DNA of 64,000 bases from Desulfocorpusculum sp964414345 (GCA_964414345.1 CAYPWF010000009.1:10338-74337), one strand, 5' to 3'. Shown: positions 8,075 to 18,442, numbered from the stretch's first letter. Translations and numbers: made by a program. The notes: generated by a model not told the origin, from the letters alone.

Positions 8075-11000
8075 TCAACGGGCTCCATATGGCGCCTCAG
8101 GCTCTGGAGGTAGCTCTCCTGGTGGACCCAAGTCTCCAAAAGGATTTTGGAAAAGCCTAAGGAACATTTCCATCACGGTCTGCCCCAAAGAACGAAAAGG
8201 CACGGCATTCACCTCTGGCTGATCCAGCGGGCCGGTCACCAGGAAGTAGGTGGCCAGGACGGTTCGCTTGGGACCTGCCAAATAATGACGGATTATGGGA
8301 AGCTTGTCCACAAATCTGTCCACTCCTACGAAAGGCTGTACCCCCACCTTCAGGTCGCACTGCCTGGTTCTAAGATCAATATCCCCCACCATGGTGATCA
8401 CCACGGCTTCGCTTTCCACACGCAAGTCCTCTGTTCTGAGCACCCCCTGGTCCAGCTGGAAGGTGCCTCGAATGCTCTTGAACACCATTCCTTCAGAAGA
8501 CAAGTCGGGAAGCCTCCCGGTAAAGAGCTGACTCAGGTTCATCATGGAAAGTACGCTGGCCAAGACAGGGAACCGTCTCATTAAGCCTTTTTCTATCTCC
8601 AGATTCAGCATCCCACGATAACGACTGGGTGGATCATTGTTTGTGCCGCCTTGGATGTCCACTTTGATCCCCAGGGTTCCCTCTATAAGGGCTTCTTTAA
8701 GACCCAATGCTGCAAAGAACTCAGCTGAGCGGGCCCCCTTAAGGGTTCCTTTTAGGCTCCACATGCCCTCTGGGTTCAGGTTTCCTTCCATGGAGACCTC
8801 TCCGCCTGCCAGATGACCAACATAGCCCTCCAGGGAAATCCCATGGCCTTTTTTCAACATCCTGGCCTGCACCCCTGTGAAGTCCAATCCCAGAAACTTC
8901 ATGCTCCTAAAGGCCAGGCCCATCTGGGACTCCTCAAGCTTGTCTATCCACTCTTTGAGTCTCTTACCGGATTCAGATCCCTTCTCCCCACTGTTGTTTC
9001 CCGACCTGCGGGCCAAAAATCCATCCAGATCCAGTGCCTCTCCCCTAAGCCCCCCCTTTATCTTGAATTTCTGCTCTTGCGCAGCCTGGATGGAGCCGGA
9101 AAAGGTGAGCTGCTGAGATTCCATTTCAATTTGGGCTGACTCGGCTGTGATGCCGGTTGGATTGAGCTGGAAACGACCCGAGCGAATCAACAAGGAACTT
9201 CCTGCCACTTCTTGGGAGATTCTCACTTCCCTGGCGCTTATGTTGGCATCCCAGGAAATGGATTCTTTAGATCTGACACGCCCTTTTATCTCCACCTCTC
9301 CCCCTTCCAGCTTTCCCCTTAAAACCGGCCAATGTTTGACCAGCTCATCTGTGGGACATGGAGCAAGCTGGAAGTTCCAGAGGCCTACCTCCCCTGACCC
9401 GGAGCTGCTTATGAGCATGTATGCCACTCCATACCGTGCCCGCGCCTCTTGCAAATTCCACTCGCCTCCCAGGCTGCCCTCCAGGACCAATTCCACATCC
9501 AAAGGCTCTCCCAAGGGCTTCTCCCAAAGCTCCTTGTAAACCAGCTCCGTTGGGGAGAGGTCTGCCTGAAGCCTTGCAGTTGCCTCCTGCAAATAGCCCT
9601 GGATGGAGAAATCCAAAGGCAGGTTCTCTGCTTTTACTATTTCCATACCGGGGAGGATTTGAAGAAAAGCCGCTTGCAGAAGTTCGGAGGGAATTCCCAT
9701 TTTCCCCTTCAAGGAAAGGTTCGGTCGCTCATCTCCCCAGTTCTGCATGGAACCGGCCGCCTCCCACCAGGAGCCGCTCCAGGTGCCCTTTAAGGATCCT
9801 ATCTCAACTTTCTTGGGAGTGGCCGTAATTTCCCCTGAATCCACCTTCCACGGGGGAGGGACCCCAGGCAGTTCACCCCAGGCCCCATTTATTCGAATCT
9901 TGGCCTCGTAATAAAGAGGATCCTTGCGCAAGAAGGCCTTGCGGAGGGTCAGATCAAGAACCGAACTTCCCTCCACCTTAGAAAGCAAAGCACCCTTTGC
10001 TCTTGATGGTGCAACCGCGGAGAAAAGCTCTTCCAGTTCAGGCCAAGCCAGCTCCAAGGAGAAACTCCCCTCCAGGAGCGAAACCCTTCCGATCTCTGTT
10101 ATACGGGCTTCCATGCCTATGAAAGCACGGTTTCTGTATTGAGCTTTGAGATTCTTGAACCAGACCCTGTCGCCTTGCCACACCAAGGTCCCGGCCAAAT
10201 TCTCCAAGGGAGGCAGGCGAGGGTCAAAACGCAGGGAGGCCTCCTCGAATTCAAGCTCCATTACAAGTCTGTTTGCTCCCCCGTTGGAGCCTTGATCCTC
10301 GGGTAAAAGCCTGAAGACCGCCCCCTTTCCCTCCCCTCCTAGGAGTTCTTCCCTGAAAAAGCCGTAAAGTGCCGGCCCTATAAGCTCGCGGTCCAAATAA
10401 GGTATGACTTTTCGGAAGGAAAAAGATCCTGCGCGAACAAAGCCCGTCAAACCATGGACAGAATTGCTTAGCTGTCCCTCCAAAGACAGCTCCTGGCTTT
10501 TAATCCTGCCTTCCTGAATGCTCCAGTAACCCCGCTCCCAGATCCCTTTGGCATGGGCTTTGAGCTGCTTGGCCTCAAAAGGAATCTCCAGCACCTTGGG
10601 CCAGTTCACTCTTAGCTCTTTTGCCTCGAGGTATCCATCCCAGAGAAGTTGCCCGTTGGATCCCCTTTGGAGCTCCACACGCAGCCCGGCCTTTCCAACC
10701 ACCCGATCCGCCTCCTGTGGCGGCAGCAAAAGCCCACTCAGTTCCTCCAAGGAGACGGACTCACATTCCAAAAGGGCCTTTCCCGAACCACTAGGCTCCA
10801 GCCTTCCCCTGAACTGAACCGGCCAATTTTGAGTCCCTGCCCTCATGTCTCCCTTGAGCCAGAAGTCCAGGGTCTGGCCTTCTTCCCCCATGTGGAGATC
10901 AGCCGTAATGTTCTGCAATACCAAGAGTTTTTCACCGGCAAAAACCCATCTCAGTGTAGAGTTACGTAATTTTATATGGCCCAGCCTCTGGAGCCCTGCC

Positions 11001-11398
11001 TCGCTCTTTCCTTGCTCCAGGAGCAGAAGCTCTGGTTGGTCCATTTCCAATCCATCCAGGATCATGGAGCGAAGGAGCACTTGGCCCGCCAGCAGATCCT
11101 TCCAGCGCAGCTCCACCGCCACCTGGGGAATCACCAAGACGTTGCCTCCCGAGGGGCTCTCCAATGTGAGCCCCCTGCCCCTGATTTCCACCAGAGAGAG
11201 GCTTGCAAGCTCAAGGTACTCCAGCCTGGCCACATAACCCGTGGCGCGTTCAATCTCCTTACAAATCGCCGCCTTCACGTCTTGGCTATCCAGAATTCTT
11301 GGGAGCCAGATCCATCTGACCGAGACAAGCAGGCTCAAAAGGAGAAAAATTGCAAGAGTGAAGATTAGAAACTTTCTTGGTTTTCCTGTTAAGCTCAA
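8075..11398 (-). CDS. Large AsmA-like inner-membrane-anchored envelope protein
   Basis: About 1,107 residues. A single N-terminal membrane helix (FLIFTLAIFLLLSLLVSV) is followed by a long periplasmic region of repeating beta-strand pattern with the AsmA-type opening (LEYLELASLSLVEIRGRGLTL). The conserved end contains GDIDLRTRQCDLKVGVQPF and TYFLVTGPLDQPEVNAVPF, as in AsmA/YhdP proteins. These are thought to be bridge-like carriers of phospholipid between inner and outer membrane; this role is known for relatives and inferred here. TTG at 11398 is chosen because GGAGGAAGG lies 5-6 bases upstream; a TTG at 11410 is also possible. It runs divergently from putA. Confidence 0.8.
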   Translation of the reverse strand: MSLTGKPRKFLIFTLAIFLLLSLLVSVRWIWLPRILDSQDVKAAICKEIERATGYVARLEYLELASLSLVEIRGRGLTLESPSGGNVLVIPQVAVELRWKDLLAGQVLLRSMILDGLEMDQPELLLLEQGKSEAGLQRLGHIKLRNSTLRWVFAGEKLLVLQNITADLHMGEEGQTLDFWLKGDMRAGTQNWPVQFRGRLEPSGSGKALLECESVSLEELSGLLLPPQEADRVVGKAGLRVELQRGSNGQLLWDGYLEAKELRVNWPKVLEIPFEAKQLKAHAKGIWERGYWSIQEGRIKSQELSLEGQLSNSVHGLTGFVRAGSFSFRKVIPYLDRELIGPALYGFFREELLGGEGKGAVFRLLPEDQGSNGGANRLVMELEFEEASLRFDPRLPPLENLAGTLVWQGDRVWFKNLKAQYRNRAFIGMEARITEIGRVSLLEGSFSLELAWPELEELFSAVAPSRAKGALLSKVEGSSVLDLTLRKAFLRKDPLYYEAKIRINGAWGELPGVPPPWKVDSGEITATPKKVEIGSLKGTWSGSWWEAAGSMQNWGDERPNLSLKGKMGIPSELLQAAFLQILPGMEIVKAENLPLDFSIQGYLQEATARLQADLSPTELVYKELWEKPLGEPLDVELVLEGSLGGEWNLQEARARYGVAYMLISSSGSGEVGLWNFQLAPCPTDELVKHWPVLRGKLEGGEVEIKGRVRSKESISWDANISAREVRISQEVAGSSLLIRSGRFQLNPTGITAESAQIEMESQQLTFSGSIQAAQEQKFKIKGGLRGEALDLDGFLARRSGNNSGEKGSESGKRLKEWIDKLEESQMGLAFRSMKFLGLDFTGVQARMLKKGHGISLEGYVGHLAGGEVSMEGNLNPEGMWSLKGTLKGARSAEFFAALGLKEALIEGTLGIKVDIQGGTNNDPPSRYRGMLNLEIEKGLMRRFPVLASVLSMMNLSQLFTGRLPDLSSEGMVFKSIRGTFQLDQGVLRTEDLRVESEAVVITMVGDIDLRTRQCDLKVGVQPFVGVDRFVDKLPIIRHYLAGPKRTVLATYFLVTGPLDQPEVNAVPFRSLGQTVMEMFLRLFQNPFGDLGPPGELPPEPEAPYGAR

Positions 11399-11410
11399 GC
11401 CTTCCTCCAA

Positions 11411-11702
11411 GGCCCGGCTGAGCGTGAGCCTTTTTGAAAATATTATTTAGTATAAGCCCAAGCCGAATTGGGCACAAACAGTCTCAAGTGCATTTAACTT
11501 CATCAAAACCCGGGGGCCCCTGTGATAGAATGAAAGCAGAAGTGTCTCCACGATCAATAGGTGGAAGCCCTGGGAGCCGGATTCTTAACCTCATGCTTTT
11601 GGCAGGGTATTCGGGGCTGAACGCAACTTGGTTGATTCACTGGGAGTCCTAAAGCGTCATTTCTTCTGAACAAGCAGCATAGGCTTTGCCTGGAGGGCGC
11701 AT
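11411..11702. other. Divergent intergenic region between the AsmA-like gene and putA
   Basis: About 290 bases carry the two upstream regions. No gene, repeat copy or well-formed promoter pair stands out. GGAGG at 11691-11695 is the putA ribosome site. Confidence 0.4.
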
Positions 11703-14696
11703 ATGAGGACGCACTATTCTCCCTGGGAGGAAGAGGTCCGGGAATTGGGCAAGACCATCTTCCTCAAGATGGGCGAGGAAAAACCTTCTCTTTTCAGAAG
11801 GGACTATTGGATCGGCAGAATGCTTGAGTGGTGCATGGAGCATCCTTCTTTCAAGGTGCAGATGTTTAGACTTGTGGATGTGCTTCCTGCGCTTCGCTCC
11901 TCCAGACAAGTGGGACAGCATCTCAAGGAATACCTCATTCAACCGGAGGTGGAGCTTCCCCCCATGCTCCAGTGGCTTGTGACCTCACTGGCCTCTAATC
12001 CTGTGACAGCACCTTTGGCTGCCCAGCAGACACGCAGGAACGTGGAAGAAATAGCAAAACGCTTCATTGTGGGGAGCACCCCCTCAGAAGCCTTGGATTT
12101 GCTTCGCCATGGCTGGAACCGTGGCATAGCCTTCACATTGGACCTTCTTGGCGAGGTAGCGGTGAGTGAACAGGAGGCCCTGCAGTATCAGAGTCGGTAT
12201 CTGGAGCTTTTCCAGGTTCTAGGCCCCCGGATAGGAAAGTGGCCCGCCACTGATATTGAGAGGGAAAAGCATTTCCCCAGATTGAGTGTCTCCCTGAAAT
12301 TGTCCTCACTTTTCTCCCAGATGGATCCTGCTGATTTTGGCGGCTCGGTCTCGGCACTGAAGGAAAGGCTAAGACCTATTTTCAGGCAAGCTCATGAGCA
12401 TGGAGGCTTTGTGAACATTGACATGGAGCAATTCGCCTTTCTGGAGCTCACCCTGGCCACTTTCAAGAGCCTTCTGGAAGAGGAGGAATTCCGTGCAGCT
12501 CCGGCAGCCGGAATAGTCATTCAGACTTATCTGAGGGATTACAAGGAGCATTTGCAGGAGCTGATCCAGTGGGCCCGGGAGAGATCCAGACCAATAACAA
12601 TCCGCTTGGTCAAGGGGGCGTACTGGGACTACGAACAGGTGGTGGCCAGATGGAACGGCTGGCCTGTACCGGTTTTCCTCCAAAAAGGGGAGACAGATGC
12701 GGCCTTCGAAGAGGCCACCCGAATCTGCCTGGCAGCATATCCTTTGGTTAAGACCGCCATTGCAACCCACAATGTGAGATCCATAGCCCATGGAGTAGTT
12801 GCTGCAAGACATCTGGGGTTAGAGGAGCATGCTGTTGAAATACAGATGCTTTACGGAATGGCTGAGCCGGTCAAGAAAGCCATGCTGGAACTGGGGTTGC
12901 CCCTTTGTGAATACTGCCCCATAGGAGAGCTATTGCCCGGCATGGCATACCTTGTCCGGCGGCTTCTGGAAAACACCTCCAATGAATCCTTTCTAAGGAA
13001 AAGCTTTGCAGAGGGAGTGGATCAGGAGGAACTCCTCTCGGCTCCGAAGAGCTTGGAGGAGCCCTCCCCTCAAGCCGCTTCCAAGGCTGCTTGGCCGGGA
13101 TCTTACGGGCTGGAACCTCCAAGGGATTTCGGGAAAGCCCTCTTTAGGGAGAACTTTGAAAAGGCGATTCTGAGTGCAGGACGAGAGTTGGGGGAAACCC
13201 ATCCCCTCTGGGTTGATGGCAAGAAACTCACAACCTCTAGGGAGCTTCTCTCGGTGAATCCAGCGCGACCTTCTCAGGTGGTGGGTCGCACCTTCCTGGC
13301 CAACCGGGAGGAAGCGGAAAAAGCCGTGACAGCAGCTTACAAGGCTCTTGAGCATTGGAGGGAAACCCCCGTCCAAAAGCGGGCCAGATTGGTGATGCGG
13401 GTGGGTGAAATCTTGCGTTCCAGAAGGGATAAGCTGGCAGCCCTTCAGGTGTATGAAGTCTCCAAGACCTGGAGGGAAGCTGATGCGGATGTGTGCGAGG
13501 CCATAGATTTCTGTGAGTATTACTCTAGGGAGATGCTCAGGATGGCCACCCCCCGGAAAATGGATCCCATGCCCGGCGAAACGAACGATTACTTCTACGA
13601 ACCAAGGGGAGTGGTCTTGATTATTGCACCCTGGAATTTCCCTTTGGCCATATCAACAGGTATGAGCATGGCAGCCCTCGTTGCGGGCAACCCGGTCATT
13701 TACAAGCCCTCCAGCCTTTCTCCCGTAACAGGGGCAGCTCTGGCAGAGGCGGTTCGGGAGGCCGGTTTCCCAAAGGGGGTTTTCCACTTTCTCCCCTGTA
13801 CCGGTGGCGAGACAGCCGCCTGGCTGGTGGAACACCCCAAGGTGGCCCTCATTGCGTTTACAGGCTCAAAAGAGGTGGGGCTGGAAATAGTTCAAAGAGC
13901 CGCGACTGTAAAACCCGGGCAAGAAATGCTCAAGAGAGCTGTGGTGGAGATGGGCGGCAAGAACGCCATCATAGTTGATGCAGATGCCGACCTGGATGCC
14001 GCAGTCCTGGGAGTGGTGCAGTCTGCCTTCGGGTTTCAGGGCCAGAAGTGCTCCGCCTGTTCCCGTGTAATAGTCCTTCAGGAGCAGTACGAGCGGTTTG
14101 TGCAGAGGCTGGTGGAGGCCACAAGGAGCATCAAAGTGGGAGATCCCCTCCACCCCTCGGTTGGGATGGGCGCAGTAATAGATTTACAAGCCATGAAACG
14201 CATTTTGGATTACATTGAGTTGGGCAGGGAAGAAGGGGAACTGCTTTTCCAGGGGGATGCACCCCAAGAGGGTTATTTCGTGGGACCCACTATTTTTGCC
14301 CGAATCCCTCCCCAACACAAGCTGGCCCAGGAGGAGATCTTCGGGCCCGTGCTTTGTGTGATGGAGGCCGAAGACCTGGAGCAGGCTCTGGAGGTAGCAA
14401 ATGCAACTCCTTATGCCCTAACTGGTGGTTTTTACTCTCGAAGCCCAGGCAACATAGAGAAGGTAAAGCAGAATTTCAGGGTGGGGAACTTGTACATAAA
14501 CAGGAAGATCACGGGGGCGATTGTGGGCCGTCAACCCTTTGGGGGATTCAAGATGTCCGGAATAGGCTCCAAGGCAGGAGGTCCAGATTATCTCCTACAG
14601 TTCATGGAGCCGCGAACAATCACTGAGAACACCTTGAGGAGAGGTTTTGCCCCTGAATTGGAAACTGGCCCTAGCTGGCCAACAGCTTTGGCTTGA
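11703..14696 (+). CDS. putA: Bifunctional proline dehydrogenase / L-glutamate-gamma-semialdehyde dehydrogenase (PutA)
   Basis: The 997-residue enzyme oxidises proline to glutamate in two steps. Residues about 130-450 are the FAD-dependent proline dehydrogenase barrel (SVKLSSLFSQ, FVNIDMEQF, IRLVKGAYWDYE, ATHNVRSIAH). Residues about 500-980 are the NAD-dependent aldehyde dehydrogenase, with PWNFPLAI, FTGSKEVG, the general base region VEMGGKNAIIV and the catalytic cysteine in GFQGQKCSACSRV. It has no N-terminal ribbon-helix-helix DNA-binding domain, so it is the short form without the autorepressor of the E. coli protein. GGAGG lies seven bases before ATG. A monocistronic catabolic gene is likely. 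Confidence 0.97.
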   Translation: MRTHYSPWEEEVRELGKTIFLKMGEEKPSLFRRDYWIGRMLEWCMEHPSFKVQMFRLVDVLPALRSSRQVGQHLKEYLIQPEVELPPMLQWLVTSLASNPVTAPLAAQQTRRNVEEIAKRFIVGSTPSEALDLLRHGWNRGIAFTLDLLGEVAVSEQEALQYQSRYLELFQVLGPRIGKWPATDIEREKHFPRLSVSLKLSSLFSQMDPADFGGSVSALKERLRPIFRQAHEHGGFVNIDMEQFAFLELTLATFKSLLEEEEFRAAPAAGIVIQTYLRDYKEHLQELIQWARERSRPITIRLVKGAYWDYEQVVARWNGWPVPVFLQKGETDAAFEEATRICLAAYPLVKTAIATHNVRSIAHGVVAARHLGLEEHAVEIQMLYGMAEPVKKAMLELGLPLCEYCPIGELLPGMAYLVRRLLENTSNESFLRKSFAEGVDQEELLSAPKSLEEPSPQAASKAAWPGSYGLEPPRDFGKALFRENFEKAILSAGRELGETHPLWVDGKKLTTSRELLSVNPARPSQVVGRTFLANREEAEKAVTAAYKALEHWRETPVQKRARLVMRVGEILRSRRDKLAALQVYEVSKTWREADADVCEAIDFCEYYSREMLRMATPRKMDPMPGETNDYFYEPRGVVLIIAPWNFPLAISTGMSMAALVAGNPVIYKPSSLSPVTGAALAEAVREAGFPKGVFHFLPCTGGETAAWLVEHPKVALIAFTGSKEVGLEIVQRAATVKPGQEMLKRAVVEMGGKNAIIVDADADLDAAVLGVVQSAFGFQGQKCSACSRVIVLQEQYERFVQRLVEATRSIKVGDPLHPSVGMGAVIDLQAMKRILDYIELGREEGELLFQGDAPQEGYFVGPTIFARIPPQHKLAQEEIFGPVLCVMEAEDLEQALEVANATPYALTGGFYSRSPGNIEKVKQNFRVGNLYINRKITGAIVGRQPFGGFKMSGIGSKAGGPDYLLQFMEPRTITENTLRRGFAPELETGPSWPTALA

Positions 14697-14747
14697 GGTT
14701 TTTTGGGAGAGCTCGCGCTATGGGGAAGCCTCTGCCGTATGAAGGCC

Positions 14748-15689
14748 TCAAGAAGGGCGGGTGCGCCAACGCCTGTGCATCCAGACCCATTGCCCCGGGT
14801 GCTCCCTTATGAACTCCTCCAATCTCTTGGTGTAAAGGGAAACGAGCCGCCTTACCTCTTCCTGTCTTGGAGCTTTAGGGTTTGCGTAGAGCGGGGGATC
14901 CACTGTAATTCGATGTCGCCCGGCCTTCCGGATGTCCCTGGCAAGCAACAAGGGGGCTCCGCTTGCCAAGGCCAGCAAGGCCGGGCCCACAGGAGTATAT
15001 GCAGGACGGCCGAAGAACTCCACAAAGATGCCTCCGACCCGTCTCACATCCTGATCTGGGAGGATGCCCAAAAACTCATTTCGCTCCAAGCACCTAAGCA
15101 TCAGCCGCATGGACTGATCACGATAAAGGGTGTTTACGCCCATGGCCTGCCGCATGGAGACAAGTTGCCTGTCCAGCTCCTCCACGTAGATGCGCCGGGC
15201 CACAACATTCATGGGGAAACCCTTTAGGGCCACATATACTGCACAAAGCTCCCAGTTGCCCAGGTGACCTGTAACAAATATGGCTCCCTTTCCTTTTGCC
15301 CTAGCTTGCTCAACATGTTCCCAGCCTTGAATCTCAACCAGCCCCAGAATCTCATGCTTTTGCATGCGCTGCATGTTTAGGCACTCCATGCCGCTTAGGG
15401 CAAGGGATTGGAAGCACTCCAGTGCTATCTTGCGAATGGCAGAAGGCTCATACTTTTCCCCCAAAGCCAGGTTAAGCTGCCGGATGGCCCGGTTTCTTTC
15501 TTTGGGAAGAACTTGGAAAGCCAAGAAACCAAGCAAGCGGCCCCAAGGCTCATAGCCGCTCCTTCCCAATGAGGCCACACAAAGCTTGGCCAGTTCCACT
15601 CCCAAGGGGTAAAGAGACCTGCGAAAGAGCTTGAAGCGTTTCTTAATCCATCTGCCAAGCTCCGATTTTTTCCCAACCGGTCGGATCAC
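14748..15689 (-). CDS. LpxL/HtrB-family lipid A-type acyltransferase
   Basis: The 313-residue protein has the acyltransferase motif GHLGNWE (HxxxxD/E type), the block GILPDQDVRRVGGIFVEFFG and the C-terminal GQWVWMHRRWRTRP typical of LpxL/LpxM enzymes that add secondary acyl chains to lipid A at the inner membrane. The start is GTG and overlaps the stop of the small upstream gene (GTGA), which suggests coupled translation. A second, different family member lies at 48.6 kb, so the two may act at different positions or on different lipids. The exact substrate cannot be read from sequence. Confidence 0.88.
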   Translation of the reverse strand: MIRPVGKKSELGRWIKKRFKLFRRSLYPLGVELAKLCVASLGRSGYEPWGRLLGFLAFQVLPKERNRAIRQLNLALGEKYEPSAIRKIALECFQSLALSGMECLNMQRMQKHEILGLVEIQGWEHVEQARAKGKGAIFVTGHLGNWELCAVYVALKGFPMNVVARRIYVEELDRQLVSMRQAMGVNTLYRDQSMRLMLRCLERNEFLGILPDQDVRRVGGIFVEFFGRPAYTPVGPALLALASGAPLLLARDIRKAGRHRITVDPPLYANPKAPRQEEVRRLVSLYTKRLEEFIREHPGQWVWMHRRWRTRPS

Positions 15690-15937
15690 TTCAGCTCCTT
15701 GAGAAAGAGTTGGTGATATTCCTCTTCTTTCAAGTGAGCGCGCATCAATCCGGTGAGAAGGTGCACTGTGCGGTCTATCTCCTCTTGGGTGAGCCTAGGG
15801 CATATCGCCTCCAAGAGGCGGTCGTCGGAAAATTTCTGGAGAAAAACCTTGAAAGAGGCCTCGTCCAGCTCCCTTGAGAGCCCGAAAGCCACCTCCCCCT
15901 GATAATTTTCCACGAACTGGTGGGAATGCTTGCCCAT
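15686..15937 (-). CDS. Small conserved cytoplasmic protein coupled to the acyltransferase gene
   Basis: The 83-residue product starting MGKHSHQFVENYQGEVAFG is polar, without signal or membrane segment, and looks helical (LTQEEIDRTVHLLTGLMRAH near the end). I do not assign a function; similar small cytoplasmic proteins occur in deltaproteobacteria as far as I recall. The start at 15937 is preferred over the farther one at 16015 because the upstream residues look non-coding and the divergent ABC-F gene begins at 15999. Its TGA overlaps the GTG of the acyltransferase, so the two are probably one operon. Confidence 0.7.
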   Translation of the reverse strand: MGKHSHQFVENYQGEVAFGLSRELDEASFKVFLQKFSDDRLLEAICPRLTQEEIDRTVHLLTGLMRAHLKEEEYHQLFLKELK

Positions 15938-15998
15938 GGTATGCTCCTTTTCCGACTTATCTTGCACTGCATAAGGGGCGGCAAGTAACATATCGTAC

Positions 15999-17975
15999 AT
16001 GCTTATCGCTGCCAATCAGGTCACCAAATTCTACGGCAAGCAGGACCTTATCCGCCGGGCCAACCTTCACATCAACAGAGGCGAGAAAGTAGGGCTGGTA
16101 GGTCCCAACGGTTCGGGCAAGAGCACTTTGCTTAGAATTCTGCTGGGTGAATTAGAACCCGATGAAGGGGAAATCCATGTGGCCCGCCATATCCGCATTG
16201 GTTATCTCCCCCAAGATCTGCTCTCCTTTAGGGGGAAAACGGTCATGGAGCAGGTTCTGGATGTGGCAGAAGAGATCCGGTGGGTGGAAAAACAGATGAG
16301 AGCTCTCCAAAAAGAGATGGACTCCGGTTCTGGAGCTGATCGGGAGGAGATGGCCCTCAGACTCTCCCAACTCATGGATCGCTTTCAGCACCTAGGAGGA
16401 TATGACTTGCAGCCCAGGGCTGAGAAGATCCTCATAGGCCTGGGCTTTGAGCAGCAGGATTTCTCCCGGCCCACAGAAACCCTAAGCGGCGGCTGGATGA
16501 TGAGATTGGCGCTGGCCCGGGTGCTTTTGAGCGATCCGGACTTGTTGCTTTTGGACGAGCCCACCAATCACCTGGACCTGGAGGCCTTGAGGTGGCTGGA
16601 GGACTTCTTGGTGCAAATGCAAGCGGCCTTACTGATCATCTCTCATGATCGGACCCTCCTGAACAAAGTGGTAAGCCGGATCTTGGAACTTGAAGCAGGA
16701 GAGCTGGTCTCCTATTCGGGGAACTTTGATTTTTACAGAAAGGAGAAACAGCGGCGTCTGGAACAAAGGTGGGCTGCTTATAGGGCGCAGCAAGAGCAAC
16801 TGAGGCAAGTTCAACGCTTTATAGAGCGGAACCGGGCCAGAAAAGATAGAGCCAGACAGGTCCAGAGCCGTATAAGGTCCATTGAGAAGTTGGAACTTGT
16901 TGAACCACCTCGAAAAACAGAAGAAATGAAATTCAGATTCCCACCAGCGCCGCCTTCGGGAAGAATAGTAGCCGAGCTGGAGAAGATCTCATTCAGATTC
17001 AACGAAAGAGCTGTCTTCAAAAAAGCCTCCTTAGTTCTGGAAAGAGGCGTCAAGCTGGCGGTCGTAGGTCCCAACGGCTCTGGTAAGAGCACTCTTCTTA
17101 AGCTCCTGGCAGGTGAACTCTCCCCCCAAGAAGGAATCCGCAGGACCGGCCATGGGGTTAGGATAGCGCATTTTTCCCAGCTCCACATGGATAAGCTCCA
17201 CCCTGAAAAGACGGTCTTGGAAGAACTGCTGGATACCAGCTCTCATCCCCACCAGGGAGAGCTCAGGGATCTTTTGGGCGCCTTTCACTTCCGCGGAGAT
17301 GCGGTGTTCAAGAGGGTATCGGTTCTAAGCGGCGGAGAAAGAAGCCGCCTGCTTCTGTGCAAGATTCTCTTGGCTGAAGCCAATATGCTTCTTTTGGACG
17401 AACCCACAAATCACCTGGACATCTCCTCCAGAGAGGTCTTGGAGAGGGCCTTGGTTGAGTTCAAAGGGGCGCTGTGCTTGGTGACCCATGACAGGGAGCT
17501 GATGAATAGAGTCACCCATCAGACTCTCCTGATGCGCCCCCAAGGCTGGGAGGTTTTCCACGGCAGCTATCAGGCTTACCTTAGTTCTTGGGCTGGAAGA
17601 AATGTTGAGCCTACCCAGGCCCAAGTCAGCCCTTTGCAAGGCAAATCGGTCCGTAGAGAAAAAGAGCAAAAACGCCTTGAGGCAGAATGGAGAAACAAGT
17701 TTTACAGGCTCAAGGAACCCATTGAAAGCGAAATAAGAAGTCTTGAAAATCAGGTGGAAGTCGCCTCGCAGAGGCTTGATGAGATCCAAAGGGAAATGGG
17801 TGATGTGGAGCTATATCGTTTTGCCGAGAGGGCCAAGGCCATACAACAGGAATTCGAGACCCTTAGGGCCCAGGTCCGAAACTGGACACAGAGGTGGGAA
17901 GAGTTGCAAGCCCAATTGGAAGAGATAGAAGAGCAGATGGCAAGGGAGCGCCCTTCGGCAGCCCAAGACTCTTAA
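15999..17975 (+). CDS. ABC-F family ATPase (Uup/YheS-like)
   Basis: The 658-residue soluble protein has two complete ABC domains: Walker A GPNGSGKST twice (near residues 36 and 358), signature LSGGW and LSGGE, and LLLDEPTNHLD twice. There is no membrane domain. Between them lies the Arg-rich linker typical of ABC-F, and after residue 550 a coiled coil (LKEPIESEIRSLENQVEVAS), as in Uup and YheS. These proteins act on the ribosome or on DNA rather than in transport. Whether this is Uup-like or YheS-like is not decided. It is divergent from the small gene at 15937. Confidence 0.93.
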   Translation: MLIAANQVTKFYGKQDLIRRANLHINRGEKVGLVGPNGSGKSTLLRILLGELEPDEGEIHVARHIRIGYLPQDLLSFRGKTVMEQVLDVAEEIRWVEKQMRALQKEMDSGSGADREEMALRLSQLMDRFQHLGGYDLQPRAEKILIGLGFEQQDFSRPTETLSGGWMMRLALARVLLSDPDLLLLDEPTNHLDLEALRWLEDFLVQMQAALLIISHDRTLLNKVVSRILELEAGELVSYSGNFDFYRKEKQRRLEQRWAAYRAQQEQLRQVQRFIERNRARKDRARQVQSRIRSIEKLELVEPPRKTEEMKFRFPPAPPSGRIVAELEKISFRFNERAVFKKASLVLERGVKLAVVGPNGSGKSTLLKLLAGELSPQEGIRRTGHGVRIAHFSQLHMDKLHPEKTVLEELLDTSSHPHQGELRDLLGAFHFRGDAVFKRVSVLSGGERSRLLLCKILLAEANMLLLDEPTNHLDISSREVLERALVEFKGALCLVTHDRELMNRVTHQTLLMRPQGWEVFHGSYQAYLSSWAGRNVEPTQAQVSPLQGKSVRREKEQKRLEAEWRNKFYRLKEPIESEIRSLENQVEVASQRLDEIQREMGDVELYRFAERAKAIQQEFETLRAQVRNWTQRWEELQAQLEEIEEQMARERPSAAQDS

Positions 17976-18000
17976 AGCTTGAACCACGAACTGGAAAAGA

Positions 18001-18205
18001 GAAGCCCCCGACTGGGTGCGGGGGCCAAGGTAAAGGAGGTTTGGGGAGATCGCTTCCCCACAAATTTAGACACCCCTGGGAATTTTTTGTTCCAGAAAAT
18101 CTTGGAACCGGTCCCTATTGTTCCCCCAAACAAAAACCCCCGCTGGGTACGGGGGCCAAAGTGGAGGAGGTTGAGGGAGTTGTTTCCTAAAATTTAAGAC
18201 AACAC
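18001..18205 (+). repeat. Tandem pair of hairpin-bearing units (family C)
   Basis: Two imperfect copies of about 70 bases, at 18003-18072 and 18133-18205, start with CCCCCG-loop-CGGGGGCCAA hairpins, continue GGAGGTT and end near AAATTTAGACA / AAATTTAAGACA. Between and after them are further hairpin-like stretches (CTGGGAATTTTTTGTTCCAG) and runs of A and T. They follow the ABC-F stop and may act as terminators or mRNA-end structures. The gap 17976-18746 holds no gene. Confidence 0.55.
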
Positions 18206-18442
18206 CAACTGAAAAAGGTTCCAGGTTCAAAAAAATTTTTTTGGCCTCCATCTTTCCCCATTTGCCTTGGGGGGGTGACGGCCCACCCAGCAATGAATTA
18301 TTCTATCCAAATGGGCTTGCCCCTCTCCTTTGGCCCAAACGAGCCTTTGACAGGTCATGGGAGTTGGGAGGCGGAACTCCCCATGGATCAGCTCATGGTC
18401 TTTGATGGCTGGCGCCTTGGGGGGTTGCGTTTTGAGGGTAGT

